A DNA stretch of 6,859 nucleotides from Lachnospiraceae bacterium UBA4381 (GTDB taxonomy: Bacteria > Bacillota > Clostridia > Lachnospirales > Lachnospiraceae), in the NCBI GenBank assembly GCA_002391105.1, contig DGRT01000141.1:1-6859 (forward strand). The letters are read 5' to 3'. Shown here piece after piece: positions 1-5,829 of this stretch. Below the pieces are notes generated by a model. It was given only the letters and a program-made list of their open reading frames with translations, did not search any database and had not been told where the DNA came from. The stretch's first letter is position 1, and each line of letters opens with the position of its first letter. A program made the position numbers and the translations under genes.

Positions 1-1185
1 ACAACTGCGGTAATTCCGTGGTTAAAGGAAACATATGGTTATGAGGTTATCTGCTGCTGTATAGACTGTGGTCAGGGCGAAGAGCTTGATGGTCTTGAAG
101 ATCGCGCACGTCTCTCAGGAGCTGCTAAGCTTTATATTGAAGATGTCGTTGATGATCTCTGTGAGAATTATATCATGCCTTGCGTTCAGGCAGGTGCTGT
201 ATATGAGCATAAGTACCTCATGGGTACTGCTATGGCAAGGCCTGCTATCGCCGCTAAACTAGTTGAGATTGCCCGTAAGGAAAATGCAGTCGCTATATGC
301 CATGGTGCTACCGGTAAGGGAAATGATCAGATAAGATTCGAGCTCGGAATCAAGGCTCTTGCTCCTGATATTAAGGTTATCGCCCCATGGAGAGATGACA
401 GATGGCAGATGGATTCACGTCAGGCTGAGATAGATTATTGTAAGGCTCACGGTATTGATCTTCCATTCGGAACAGATCAGTCCTACAGCCGTGACAGAAA
501 TATATGGCATATCAGCCATGAAGGACTTGAACTTGAAGATCCTTCTCAGGCTCCTAATTACGATCATATGCTTGTTCTTGGAGTAACTCCTGAGAAAGCA
601 CCTGATGAAGATGTAGAACTTACAATCAGCTTTGAAAAAGGTATGCCAGTATCTCTTAATGGTAAGAAAATGAAGGTTGCTGATATCATCCGCGAGCTTA
701 ATATAGTCGGCGGAAAGCATGGTATCGGAATCGTTGATATCGTTGAGAACAGAGTTGTTGGTATGAAGAGCCGTGGAGTATATGAGACTCCGGGTGGAAC
801 AATTCTTATGGAAGCTCATCAGCAGCTTGAAGAACTTGTTCTTGACCGTGACACTATCGCTCTTAAGAAAGATCTTGGAAGCAAGCTTGCAAGTATTGTA
901 TATGAAGGCAAATGGTTTACTCCTGTTCGTGAGGCTATATCAGCCTTCGTTGATGTAACTCAACAGTATGTAACAGGTGAAGTTAAGCTTCGTCTTTACA
1001 AAGGTAATATCATCAAAGCCGGTACAACTTCTCCATATTCACTTTACAACGAATCACTTGCATCATTTACAACAGGTGATATGTATGATCATCATGATGC
1101 TGAAGGCTTCATTACACTTTGGGGACTTCCTCTTAAGGTTCGCGCAATGAAGATGAATGAACTTAAGAAAGAAAACAAGAAGTAA
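1..1185 (+). CDS. argG: Argininosuccinate synthase (ArgG), 5'-truncated by the window edge
   Basis: This cytoplasmic enzyme joins citrulline and aspartate, using ATP (to AMP + PPi), to make argininosuccinate, the penultimate step of arginine synthesis. The frame is open from base 1 with no start codon. The first residues, TTAVIPWLKE, match the family just after the N-terminal SGGLD ATP-pyrophosphatase loop, so only about 13-16 codons lie outside the window; the ATG at 175 is internal. 394 residues are visible, against roughly 400-410 for the family. Recognisable blocks are GQGEELDGLE near residue 25, YLMGTAMARP near 70, the signature GATGKGNDQIRFE near 103, APWRDDRW, the YSRDRNIWHISHEGLELEDP block, and KSRGVYETPGG near 260. 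No frameshift or altered signature residue is seen. The gene ends in AAGAAGTAA and is followed by a hairpin terminator about 50 bases on, so it is the last gene of its transcript. No argH lies downstream. The family assignment is secure; the promoter is not in view. Confidence 0.97.
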   Translation, partial: TTAVIPWLKETYGYEVICCCIDCGQGEELDGLEDRARLSGAAKLYIEDVVDDLCENYIMPCVQAGAVYEHKYLMGTAMARPAIAAKLVEIARKENAVAICHGATGKGNDQIRFELGIKALAPDIKVIAPWRDDRWQMDSRQAEIDYCKAHGIDLPFGTDQSYSRDRNIWHISHEGLELEDPSQAPNYDHMLVLGVTPEKAPDEDVELTISFEKGMPVSLNGKKMKVADIIRELNIVGGKHGIGIVDIVENRVVGMKSRGVYETPGGTILMEAHQQLEELVLDRDTIALKKDLGSKLASIVYEGKWFTPVREAISAFVDVTQQYVTGEVKLRLYKGNIIKAGTTSPYSLYNESLASFTTGDMYDHHDAEGFITLWGLPLKVRAMKMNELKKENKK

Positions 1186-1237
1186 TTTGTGTTTACTCAG
1201 GTCATGCAGATATGACATGAAAAGTTACATAAATAAT

Positions 1238-1275
1238 TACGCCCACCAACTAATATAGCCGGTGGGCGTATTTTT
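1238..1275 (+). terminator. Intrinsic terminator of argG, possibly bidirectional
   Basis: TACGCCCACC (1238-1247) pairs perfectly over 10 bp with GGTGGGCGTA (1261-1270) around a 13-base loop, and TTTTT follows directly at 1271-1275. It lies 52 bases after the argG stop codon. The convergent - strand ATPase gene ends at 1274, so the same hairpin sits 3 bases past its stop. On that strand the tail is only a broken AT-rich run, so termination there is plausible but weaker. Confidence 0.9.
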
Positions 1276-2755
1276 ATAATAAATCACGAATCATATCCGC
1301 ATCATAGGTAATTGAATCCAGTTTCTCAACTTCTATTCTGTATAATGCATTTGCAGCTATATGTTCGGCTGCCTGTTCTAAATCTCTTATACCGGATGTA
1401 TTTTTAAATATTTCCATTACCTCATCTAAAGCTTCTTCCGTTATCACGATTTCTTCACTGCGAAGTCCGATTCTCTTAAGGACCTTCGGCATGGCAAATC
1501 TCGTAAATATCACTCGTTTTTCCTCCGGCGTATAATCCGGAAGCTCTATAACTGCAAATCTCGACATAAGCGGAGCACTTATATCTGCTTTGTTATTTGC
1601 TGTTGCTATCGGATAAACACCTGTCGTCGGTATATTACATTCAATGTAGTTGTCTGTAAACCCGAGGTTATCAAGCAGTGTCAGAAGAACATCCGCAGGA
1701 TTTCCATTTCCTTTACCTGATGCAGCTTTATCCAGCTCATTTATGATAAATACCAGATTCGAGCTTTCTGCATTTGCAAATGCTTCCATGATAAGTCCCG
1801 GTTTTGCATTTGCATATATTCGCGAACTACCTGTAAGCTGCTCCGGATCGTTTATAGAGCTCATTTCAAGAGTCGTCCATGACATTTTAAGGATTCTTGC
1901 TACTGCATAGGCAATCTGTGACTTACCCGTTCCCGCAGGACCGATCAGGAGTATTCCATATGCCGGCAGTGTATGTGTACGATTTATCTGAATAATAGTT
2001 TCGATTATTCGCTGTTTTACAGTTTCCAGCCCATAGAGCTCTTCATCGAGAATCCGTCTTGCCTCGACCGGATCTATAGGTTGAAAATCGGTATTCTTCC
2101 ACTGAATACTGAGCATGATTGAAAGTGCTCGCTGCGCATGCCGTCTCTCCTCCGGTGTTACTTCCGAAGACTTCGCAATGGCAAGGTTACGCCTTGCCCA
2201 GAGTCTTATATTATCCGGAAGCGTACTTCCCGCACACATGAGATAATCCGTTATGCTCTGAATACTTGTAAGCCTCATATCGTCTGCATCATCTATCTCA
2301 TCCGGATCGACTACTTCTTCAGATGGTGCATCGCTCTGAAGAAGTCTCTCAATCATAAACTGCAAGAATCCATTTTCACCTGATAGCTTTGAACCTCTAA
2401 CAGCAACTCCGGTCTCAAGGATCTTATATACTGCATAGCCTCTTTCGGTAGTCTGCCCGGAGAGACGTACCATTATGTGATTCTCACCGAGCCACTTTAG
2501 AAGATTCTCAAATCTCGCATCGATTTCAAGGATGCTATGCGATGACTTCTCCTCTGTGTCATATATAAAGGACGAGCCCATAGTCAGAGGCTCAAACATA
2601 CCATTTGAATGATGAACCAGCTTTAACCCGCTATCTTCAAGAATCATTATAGGATGCTCGGTGCTGGTCGTTCTCTCACTTGAATAAACAAGCTTATAGC
2701 TTCTCTCTGCCTTTACTGCTTCTTCCTTCTTCTCATTAAAATCAAATACAGGCAT
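1274..2755 (-). CDS. Stand-alone Lon-like AAA+ ATPase without a protease domain
   Basis: The protein has 493 residues and no signal peptide or membrane segment, so it is probably cytoplasmic. Residues 1-140 are not recognised; an acidic linker follows (about 141-160), then a helical stretch (161-225). From 231 (RRILDEELYGLETVKQRI) to about 475 it follows the ATPase module of Lon. Landmarks are Walker A GPAGTGKS (272-279), the Lon-type block around SRIYANAKPG (311-320), Walker B LVFIINE (334-340), sensor 1 ATANN (384-388), a probable arginine finger R399, and sensor 2 GIRDLE (455-460). It stops where Lon's Ser-Lys peptidase would begin, and no Lon substrate-binding N-domain is evident. The Walker B aspartate of Lon (LLDE) is N339 here, while E340 is kept. 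Likely role: an ATP-dependent remodelling or chaperone-like protein; the substrate is unknown. The start ATG has GAGAGGAG 9 bases upstream. The gene is monocistronic and convergent with argG. Confidence 0.85.
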   Translation of the reverse strand: MPVFDFNEKKEEAVKAERSYKLVYSSERTTSTEHPIMILEDSGLKLVHHSNGMFEPLTMGSSFIYDTEEKSSHSILEIDARFENLLKWLGENHIMVRLSGQTTERGYAVYKILETGVAVRGSKLSGENGFLQFMIERLLQSDAPSEEVVDPDEIDDADDMRLTSIQSITDYLMCAGSTLPDNIRLWARRNLAIAKSSEVTPEERRHAQRALSIMLSIQWKNTDFQPIDPVEARRILDEELYGLETVKQRIIETIIQINRTHTLPAYGILLIGPAGTGKSQIAYAVARILKMSWTTLEMSSINDPEQLTGSSRIYANAKPGLIMEAFANAESSNLVFIINELDKAASGKGNGNPADVLLTLLDNLGFTDNYIECNIPTTGVYPIATANNKADISAPLMSRFAVIELPDYTPEEKRVIFTRFAMPKVLKRIGLRSEEIVITEEALDEVMEIFKNTSGIRDLEQAAEHIAANALYRIEVEKLDSITYDADMIRDLL

Positions 2756-2970
2756 GTAATTATTCTCCTCTCATGGCAGTCTGTCTAAACCTTTATATCT
2801 GTATTAGTCTAACATACTCTGACATTTTTGTTAATCCAATATAAACCTATCTTTTTTCTATTCATTGTTTTCTCCATTTTTGACTGAACCGCCGTAGTCA
2901 GCGAGTTCTTTGACAGAACAATATCGCATTGAAATACTTCAACGGTTCACTCAAGAAGCTCGAGGAAATA
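2756..2970. other. Intergenic stretch with a possible relic ORF and an inverted repeat
   Basis: This 215-base gap separates the ATPase gene start from the end of the DUF4143 pseudogene. It must carry the promoter of the ATPase gene. On the - strand, 2929-2858 encodes 23 residues beginning MRYCSVKELADYGG, faintly like the first helix of excisionase-type HTH proteins; there is no ribosome binding site and a stop codon sits just upstream, so it is at best a relic. TGAACCG (2885-2891) and CGGTTCA (2943-2949) form a 7-bp inverted repeat around 51 bases, and TGACT/AGTCA (2881-2885, 2896-2900) a small nested one. Neither has a terminator-like T tract. No function is claimed. Confidence 0.3.
2765..2772 (-). 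promoter_or_regulatory. Ribosome binding site of the Lon-like ATPase gene
   Basis: On the - strand GAGAGGAG lies 9 bases before the ATG at 2755, which fixes this start over the internal methionines. I could not identify a convincing -35/-10 pair further upstream: the AT-rich run at about 2785-2850 holds TATAAA-like hexamers without a well-spaced TTGACA. Confidence 0.7.
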
Positions 2971-4238
2971 TCAAAGATTAAAGTCAATCTTAACTATACT
3001 ATCAGATAACTCATCCTCCTCAAGAAACATTGACATATAAACAGGCATATATATTTTATTACCAACTATCTCCAGATTCTCATTATTGAAAATAATAGCT
3101 TCTTTGATATCATACTCATTATTACTTAGTATATTGTTGAGTGCACTATGGACTTTATAGTCCTTACCGGATTTTACTTCTATAGGTAAAACTTCTCCAT
3201 TTCTTTCTATTAGAAAATCTATTTCACCCTGCTTTTTTCCATTGAAATAGTAAACATCATACCCTTTGGAAACTAATTCTTGTGCTATAGCATTTTCAAA
3301 TAAAGCCCCATTATTTATGTTTTATCTCTATTAAAAATACTTAGCTTTACACTATTGGGATACATACTCGTAAGTAGCCCTACATCTAGTAAAAATAGTT
3401 TAAATAGATTTCTCTTCTCACTTATTTTGAGTGGTGACGTCGGCGAAGTGACATTATATATAGCCAGTGCTACTCCTGCATCCTTCAACCAAATAAAACT
3501 ATTTTCCATCCTGCTTATACTTGTTCCAGTTCCAAGCTTGTTCAAGAAAAATCTTTTGTTCTGATCATTAAGCTCACCAGGGATGCTATCATAAATATCT
3601 TTAAGTTTTAATTTGTTTTCTGCTTCATATTTAGTGAAATCTAGTTTGTACAGTTCACTTATATCATGGTGTATTTCTGAAACTTTTGCCATATCATTTG
3701 TTTGCAAATAAGTATCTACGGCTTGAGGCATACCTCCCACCATCAAATACAAATAAAATGCATCCATAAGCTTGGTATGTATGAATGAATCAACCGGAGT
3801 TCTTGTTTCAAAGCAGCTTCTGACATTTTCTAACAATTCTTCTGTCATACCAACTGCTCTATAGAATTCCCTGATTCTAAGCGGATACATATAAAGTATC
3901 TTCATATATCCTACCGGTGCAGAGCGAAGACTGGAAATTTCAACTCCAAGAAGCGATCCACTGAGCACATATTTGAAAGTACCATCATCTACAAGGAATT
4001 TGATTTTAGTAACCATATCCCTATATTCCTGAACCTCATCTATAAATATTATAGTTTCATTTGGAATTAAAACATTGCCAAATACAGCACTCAAACGAAA
4101 TAGAATATCCTTCACACTTCCATCATTACTAAATATAGAAATATATTCGGGGTTCTCTATAAAATTAATTTCCACAAATGGTCTTCCTGATGCCTTCAAA
4201 CATTCACGTATTATAACAACACCTTTCAACTTTTCCAA
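2971..4238 (-). pseudogene. Decayed DUF4143-family ATPase: P-loop end lost, one frameshift
   Basis: Intact members have an N-terminal P-loop, Walker B, a DUF4143 domain and a C-terminal PD-(D/E)XK-like fold; their role is poorly known, with mobile or toxin-like contexts suggested. Here frame 1 (4238-3315, 307 codons) begins at a TTG with no ribosome binding site. Homology starts at GVVIIREC, just where the P-loop GxxxxGK[ST] should have ended, so Walker A is missing. Walker B IIFIDEV (63-69) and the sensor-like VLSGSLLGV (91-99) remain. Frame 1 runs into TAA at 3315. The family sequence continues at once in another frame from 3318 to 2971 (115 residues, starting INNGALFENA), including GEIDFLIE and PIEVKSGK, the nuclease-like acidic/lysine residues. 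One A missing from the run at 3320-3323 explains the shift. No terminator follows the gene. Family assignment is firm. The frameshift alone could be a sequencing error, but the missing P-loop could not be. Confidence 0.85.
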
Positions 4239-4310
4239 CCAATTTCAAGTCGTTTTTGCAACTTTTCCAACCGTTTTTAAGTCATTTTTGCAATTTTTCC
4301 AACCATTTAA
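4227..4310. repeat. 32-bp tandem repeat, about 2.6 degenerate copies
   Basis: The + strand core CAAC/T-TTTTCCAACC begins at 4227, 4259 and 4291, an exact 32-base period. Copies 2 and 3 also share the preceding TTTTTG and a following TTT-AAGTC-like segment; similarity fades after about 4310. The period is not a multiple of three, and stop codons interrupt all three - strand frames, so this is not a coding repeat. The first copy overlaps the apparent start of the DUF4143 remnant. With so few adjacent copies and no unique spacers it is not a CRISPR array. Confidence 0.75.
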
Positions 4311-4347
4311 AAATTTTTCGGCGTTTTGGCAGTGTATTCGAGTTCAT

Positions 4348-4377
4348 CCCCTTATGGGTGCACCCCCTTATAAGGGG
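4348..4377. repeat. Two overlapping GC-rich palindromes with a duplicated arm
   Basis: CCCCTTATAAGGGG (4364-4377) is a perfect 14-base palindrome. It overlaps GGGTGCACCC (4356-4365), a perfect 10-base palindrome. A second CCCCTTAT lies at 4348-4355, directly repeated from the larger palindrome. CCCCTTAT (4348-4355) can also pair with ATAAGGGG (4370-4377), enclosing the small hairpin with CCTT left as a bulge. There is no T tract on either side, so it is not a normal terminator. It could be a protein binding site or a REP/MITE-like remnant; the sequence alone does not decide. Confidence 0.7.
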
Positions 4378-4391
4378 TTCACATCATCTGC

Positions 4392-4541
4392 TTACTGCAC
4401 GGCGCCACAACCTGTGCAATAAGTTTCAGTATGAGTTACAGCATCGTGATGAACGGTTGTGTACTCTGCATTGTGGTGTACAGTCTGATACTCAGCATCG
4501 TGGTGAATCGAGCACGCATTTTTCCCATCCAACAGACACAT
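4392..4541 (-). pseudogene. Orphan HH-A-E-Y repeat and CxxCGA tail, likely remnant of a surface-protein C-terminus
   Basis: This 49-codon ORF contains three 9-residue repeats: HHDAEYQTV, HHNAEYTTV and HHDAVTHTE (residues 13-39, bases 4505-4425). They are followed by TYCTGCGAVQ and the stop. The regular repeat and the shared ending argue that the frame is or was coding. No Shine-Dalgarno sequence precedes the ATG and a stop lies four codons upstream, so it most likely survives from the 3' end of a longer gene. The protein encoded 84 bases away at 4626-5477 ends in a related tail (HHDEAGHYECSCGATK), so the two are probably paralogous C-termini. It sits behind the strong terminator of that gene, which should cut off read-through. 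Alternatively it is a tiny His-rich metal-binding peptide, but nothing seen supports its translation. Confidence 0.55.
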
Positions 4542-4572
4542 TATGCTTGTTTAATTAACTTGTTTTAAGCAT

Positions 4573-4612
4573 AAAAAAACAGGATGACCGTAATTTCTTA
4601 CAATCACCCTGT
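4573..4612 (-). terminator. Strong intrinsic terminator of the cell-wall-binding protein gene
   Basis: On the - strand a continuous 15-bp stem (4612-4598 with 4593-4579, three of the pairs G-U) closes on a GAAA tetraloop and is followed by seven T residues (4579-4573). It starts 13 bases after the stop codon at 4626. It is one of the clearest elements in the window. Confidence 0.95.
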
Positions 4613-4625
4613 CTTAGTCAACGAG

Positions 4626-5477
4626 TTACTTAGTAGCACCGCAAGAGCATTCGTAATGACCTGCTTCGTCGTGATGCTTTGTGCCTGTCTTAACACGCTC
4701 AGTTCCTGTCTGAACTTTCTCAGTGCCGACCTGAACTTTCTCGTAGTCGCATTCCCAATAGCATTCATAACCATTCTCGAAATAGCGTGCGGCGGCACCC
4801 CAAGCATCTAAGTCGTTAGGGTCTGTTACTGCGTTTGCATAATCTACAGAACTCTTGTAAGATGTAGGTTCGCCGTAAAGAAAACCCTGCCAATGTCCAT
4901 TGGTTTCTCTCTCTTCATAAACAGGTCTCTCTTCGTAAACAGGCTTATCCTCATAGATGTCTTCGTCATATGCTGCCTTGTCAACAACCCATGTCCAAGA
5001 GTGTTCGTGATGAGTCGCCTCGGCAGACCCCTTTACATATGCTCCTGTTGAATCCACGTAACATCCATCTATATATTCATTTTGGGCCATATATCCATCT
5101 GCTTTGAAGTAGTAACAGTTTCCGTCTATCCATAGCCATGTATTTACAGGATACCACCCTGATGCATCTGTGTACCACCAGCCTACGCTGTCGCTTGCCC
5201 AATGTCCTCCGGAATAAGCTGTATTCCAGGTTCCATCTGAGTTAAGCCAGCATCCATCTCTATACTCTGAATAATCCATGTAGCCAGATTCTGTAAAGAA
5301 ATACCAGCTTCCGTTTATCTCTGTCCATCCGGTAGCATATCCACCATTCGAGTAACTATACCACCAACCGGAAGAATCTGACCTCCAAGAGCCGCTCGCT
5401 GCATTGGAACTGATATCAGGTAAGACTACACAAAGCAATAGACTCATTACCAAGATTGAAAACAAGCCTTTCTTCAT
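4626..5477 (-). CDS. Secreted cell-wall-binding-repeat protein with Cys/His-rich tail
   Basis: The 283-residue protein has a signal peptide: MKKG, a hydrophobic core to about residue 20, then probable cleavage after SNA (24-26). Two similar units of about 62 residues follow, each with GWWY and a closing GYM (37-67 and 99-130), typical of the choline/cell-wall-binding repeats (PF01473) that hold proteins on the Gram-positive surface. After an HHEHSW segment (155-160), residues 175-190 repeat YE-x-[KR]-PV. Residues 246-266 hold three heptads EKVQVGT/EKVQTGT/ERVKTGT. The end is HHDEAGHYECSCGATK, with further cysteines at 239 and 243, so a metal site is possible. No enzyme domain is seen; it may be an adhesin or a spacer/wall protein. 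I chose the ATG at 5477 because GGGAGG lies 7 bases upstream of it and it opens the signal peptide; the ATG at 5483 is too close to that site and the one at 5501 lies upstream of it. It is monocistronic, with its own strong terminator. Confidence 0.85.
   Translation of the reverse strand: MKKGLFSILVMSLLLCVVLPDISSNAASGSWRSDSSGWWYSYSNGGYATGWTEINGSWYFFTESGYMDYSEYRDGCWLNSDGTWNTAYSGGHWASDSVGWWYTDASGWYPVNTWLWIDGNCYYFKADGYMAQNEYIDGCYVDSTGAYVKGSAEATHHEHSWTWVVDKAAYDEDIYEDKPVYEERPVYEERETNGHWQGFLYGEPTSYKSSVDYANAVTDPNDLDAWGAAARYFENGYECYWECDYEKVQVGTEKVQTGTERVKTGTKHHDEAGHYECSCGATK
4680..4742 (-). repeat. Three in-frame 21-bp repeats coding for EKVQ-type heptads
   Basis: Bases 4742-4680 encode EKVQVGT, EKVQTGT and ERVKTGT (residues 246-266 of the cell-wall-binding protein). 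The DNA copies are nearly identical (GAGAAAGTTCAG in the first two), so copy number could change by slippage. They lie just before the HH...CxCGATK tail. Confidence 0.8.
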
Positions 5478-5484
5478 AACCATA

Positions 5485-5490
5485 CCTCCC
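5485..5490 (-). promoter_or_regulatory. Ribosome binding site that decides the start of the cell-wall-binding protein
   Basis: GGGAGG on the - strand is 7 bases from the ATG at 5477 but only 1 base from the ATG at 5483, and it lies inside the alternative reading from 5501. It therefore supports the 283-residue product. Confidence 0.8.
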
Positions 5491-5518
5491 AAATCAATCA
5501 ATTTGCTTTCAAAAACAT

Positions 5519-5524
5519 ATTATA
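5519..5524 (-). promoter_or_regulatory. Possible -10 element of the cell-wall-binding protein gene
   Basis: A perfect TATAAT on the - strand lies about 40 bases upstream of the start codon, which would give a 5' leader of roughly 35 bases. No good -35 hexamer is seen 16-18 bases further upstream (the sequence there is close to ATGATT), so an activator or another sigma factor may be involved, or the match is chance in AT-rich DNA. Confidence 0.4.
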
Positions 5525-5597
5525 TACGCATATTCATCAGAAATCATACTCATATTTATGGTCATATGCAAGTTTTTTTATCTGCTAATACAAGGTA

Positions 5598-5736
5598 CCA
5601 AACGCGTTAAACAAAACCTGAACTTTAAAAGTCCGGTTGATTATCGAAACGCCGCTATTTAAAATCGTTTTATTCTGTTCTTGGTGTCATATCCTACATT
5701 CTGAATCGGCAGCGTTTAAAGCCGCCGATTTTTTTT
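5598..5736 (+). ncRNA. Possible small RNA or orphan leader ending at an intrinsic terminator
   Basis: A well-formed + strand terminator (5704-5736) has no + strand gene before it: the nearest upstream is argG, which ends at 1185 with its own terminator. An extended -10 motif, TGCTAATAC (5583-5591), could start a transcript near 5598, giving about 139 noncoding bases; the -35 is poor. AACC/GGTT with ACTT/AAGT can form a small hairpin near 5617-5641. AAACGC (5647-5652) could pair with GCGTTT (5712-5717) in competition with the terminator, so a switch-like leader is an alternative. No known RNA family is recognised and no ORF of note is present. The 5' end is a guess. Confidence 0.3.
5704..5736 (+). 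terminator. Orphan intrinsic terminator upstream of the CPBP gene
   Basis: AATCGGC (5704-5710) pairs with GCCGATT (5724-5730). After one mismatch, two more pairs close on a GTTTAAA loop. Eight T residues run from 5729 to 5736. The promoter of the CPBP gene starts 11 bases later, so the hairpin may insulate that promoter from upstream transcription or end a small RNA. Confidence 0.8.
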
Positions 5737-5747
5737 ATAAAAATTCA

Positions 5748-5775
5748 TTGACGTGAGTCTGATATAATGTATAAT
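5748..5775 (+). promoter_or_regulatory. Sigma-A-type promoter of the CPBP protease gene
   Basis: TTGACG (5748-5753) and TATAAT (5770-5775) are separated by 16 bases. Transcription should start near 5782, giving a leader of about 48 bases with AAGGAG at 5814-5819. An additional TATAAT at 5763-5768 is too near the -35. Confidence 0.8.
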
Positions 5776-5829
5776 TGCTGTTGTATAACAAGAATTATAT
5801 AACAAATATTTGTAAGGAGAAAAACGATA

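Noticed and set aside
415..819. 134-codon - strand ORF inside argG
   Set aside because: It lies antisense to highly conserved argG codons, has no ribosome binding site and no recognisable domain; a shadow frame.
1201..1216. Small hairpin GTCAT/ATGAC after argG
   Set aside because: Only 5 bp and no T tract; the true terminator follows at 1238-1275.
2881..2949. Insertion-sequence end suggested by the TGAACCG/CGGTTCA inverted repeat
   Set aside because: The arms are only 7 bp, with no transposase and no flanking target duplication; likely chance.
3315..3330. Programmed -1 frameshift joining the two halves of the DUF4143 gene
   Set aside because: The sequence at the junction (GAT AAA ACA TAA) does not fit an X XXY YYZ slippery heptamer, no stimulatory hairpin is evident, and the gene also lacks its P-loop.
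4227..4310. CRISPR-like array
   Set aside because: The copies are contiguous and degenerate with no unique spacers, and no cas genes are present.
4075..4558. Overlapping + strand ORFs across the pseudogene start, tandem repeat, palindromes and tail ORF
   Set aside because: They run through noncoding repeats and antisense to the His-rich tail, without domains or ribosome binding sites.
5404..5610. 68-codon + strand ORF
   Set aside because: It begins antisense within the signal-peptide region of the secreted protein and has no domain or ribosome binding site; it could not explain the later terminator as a real gene.
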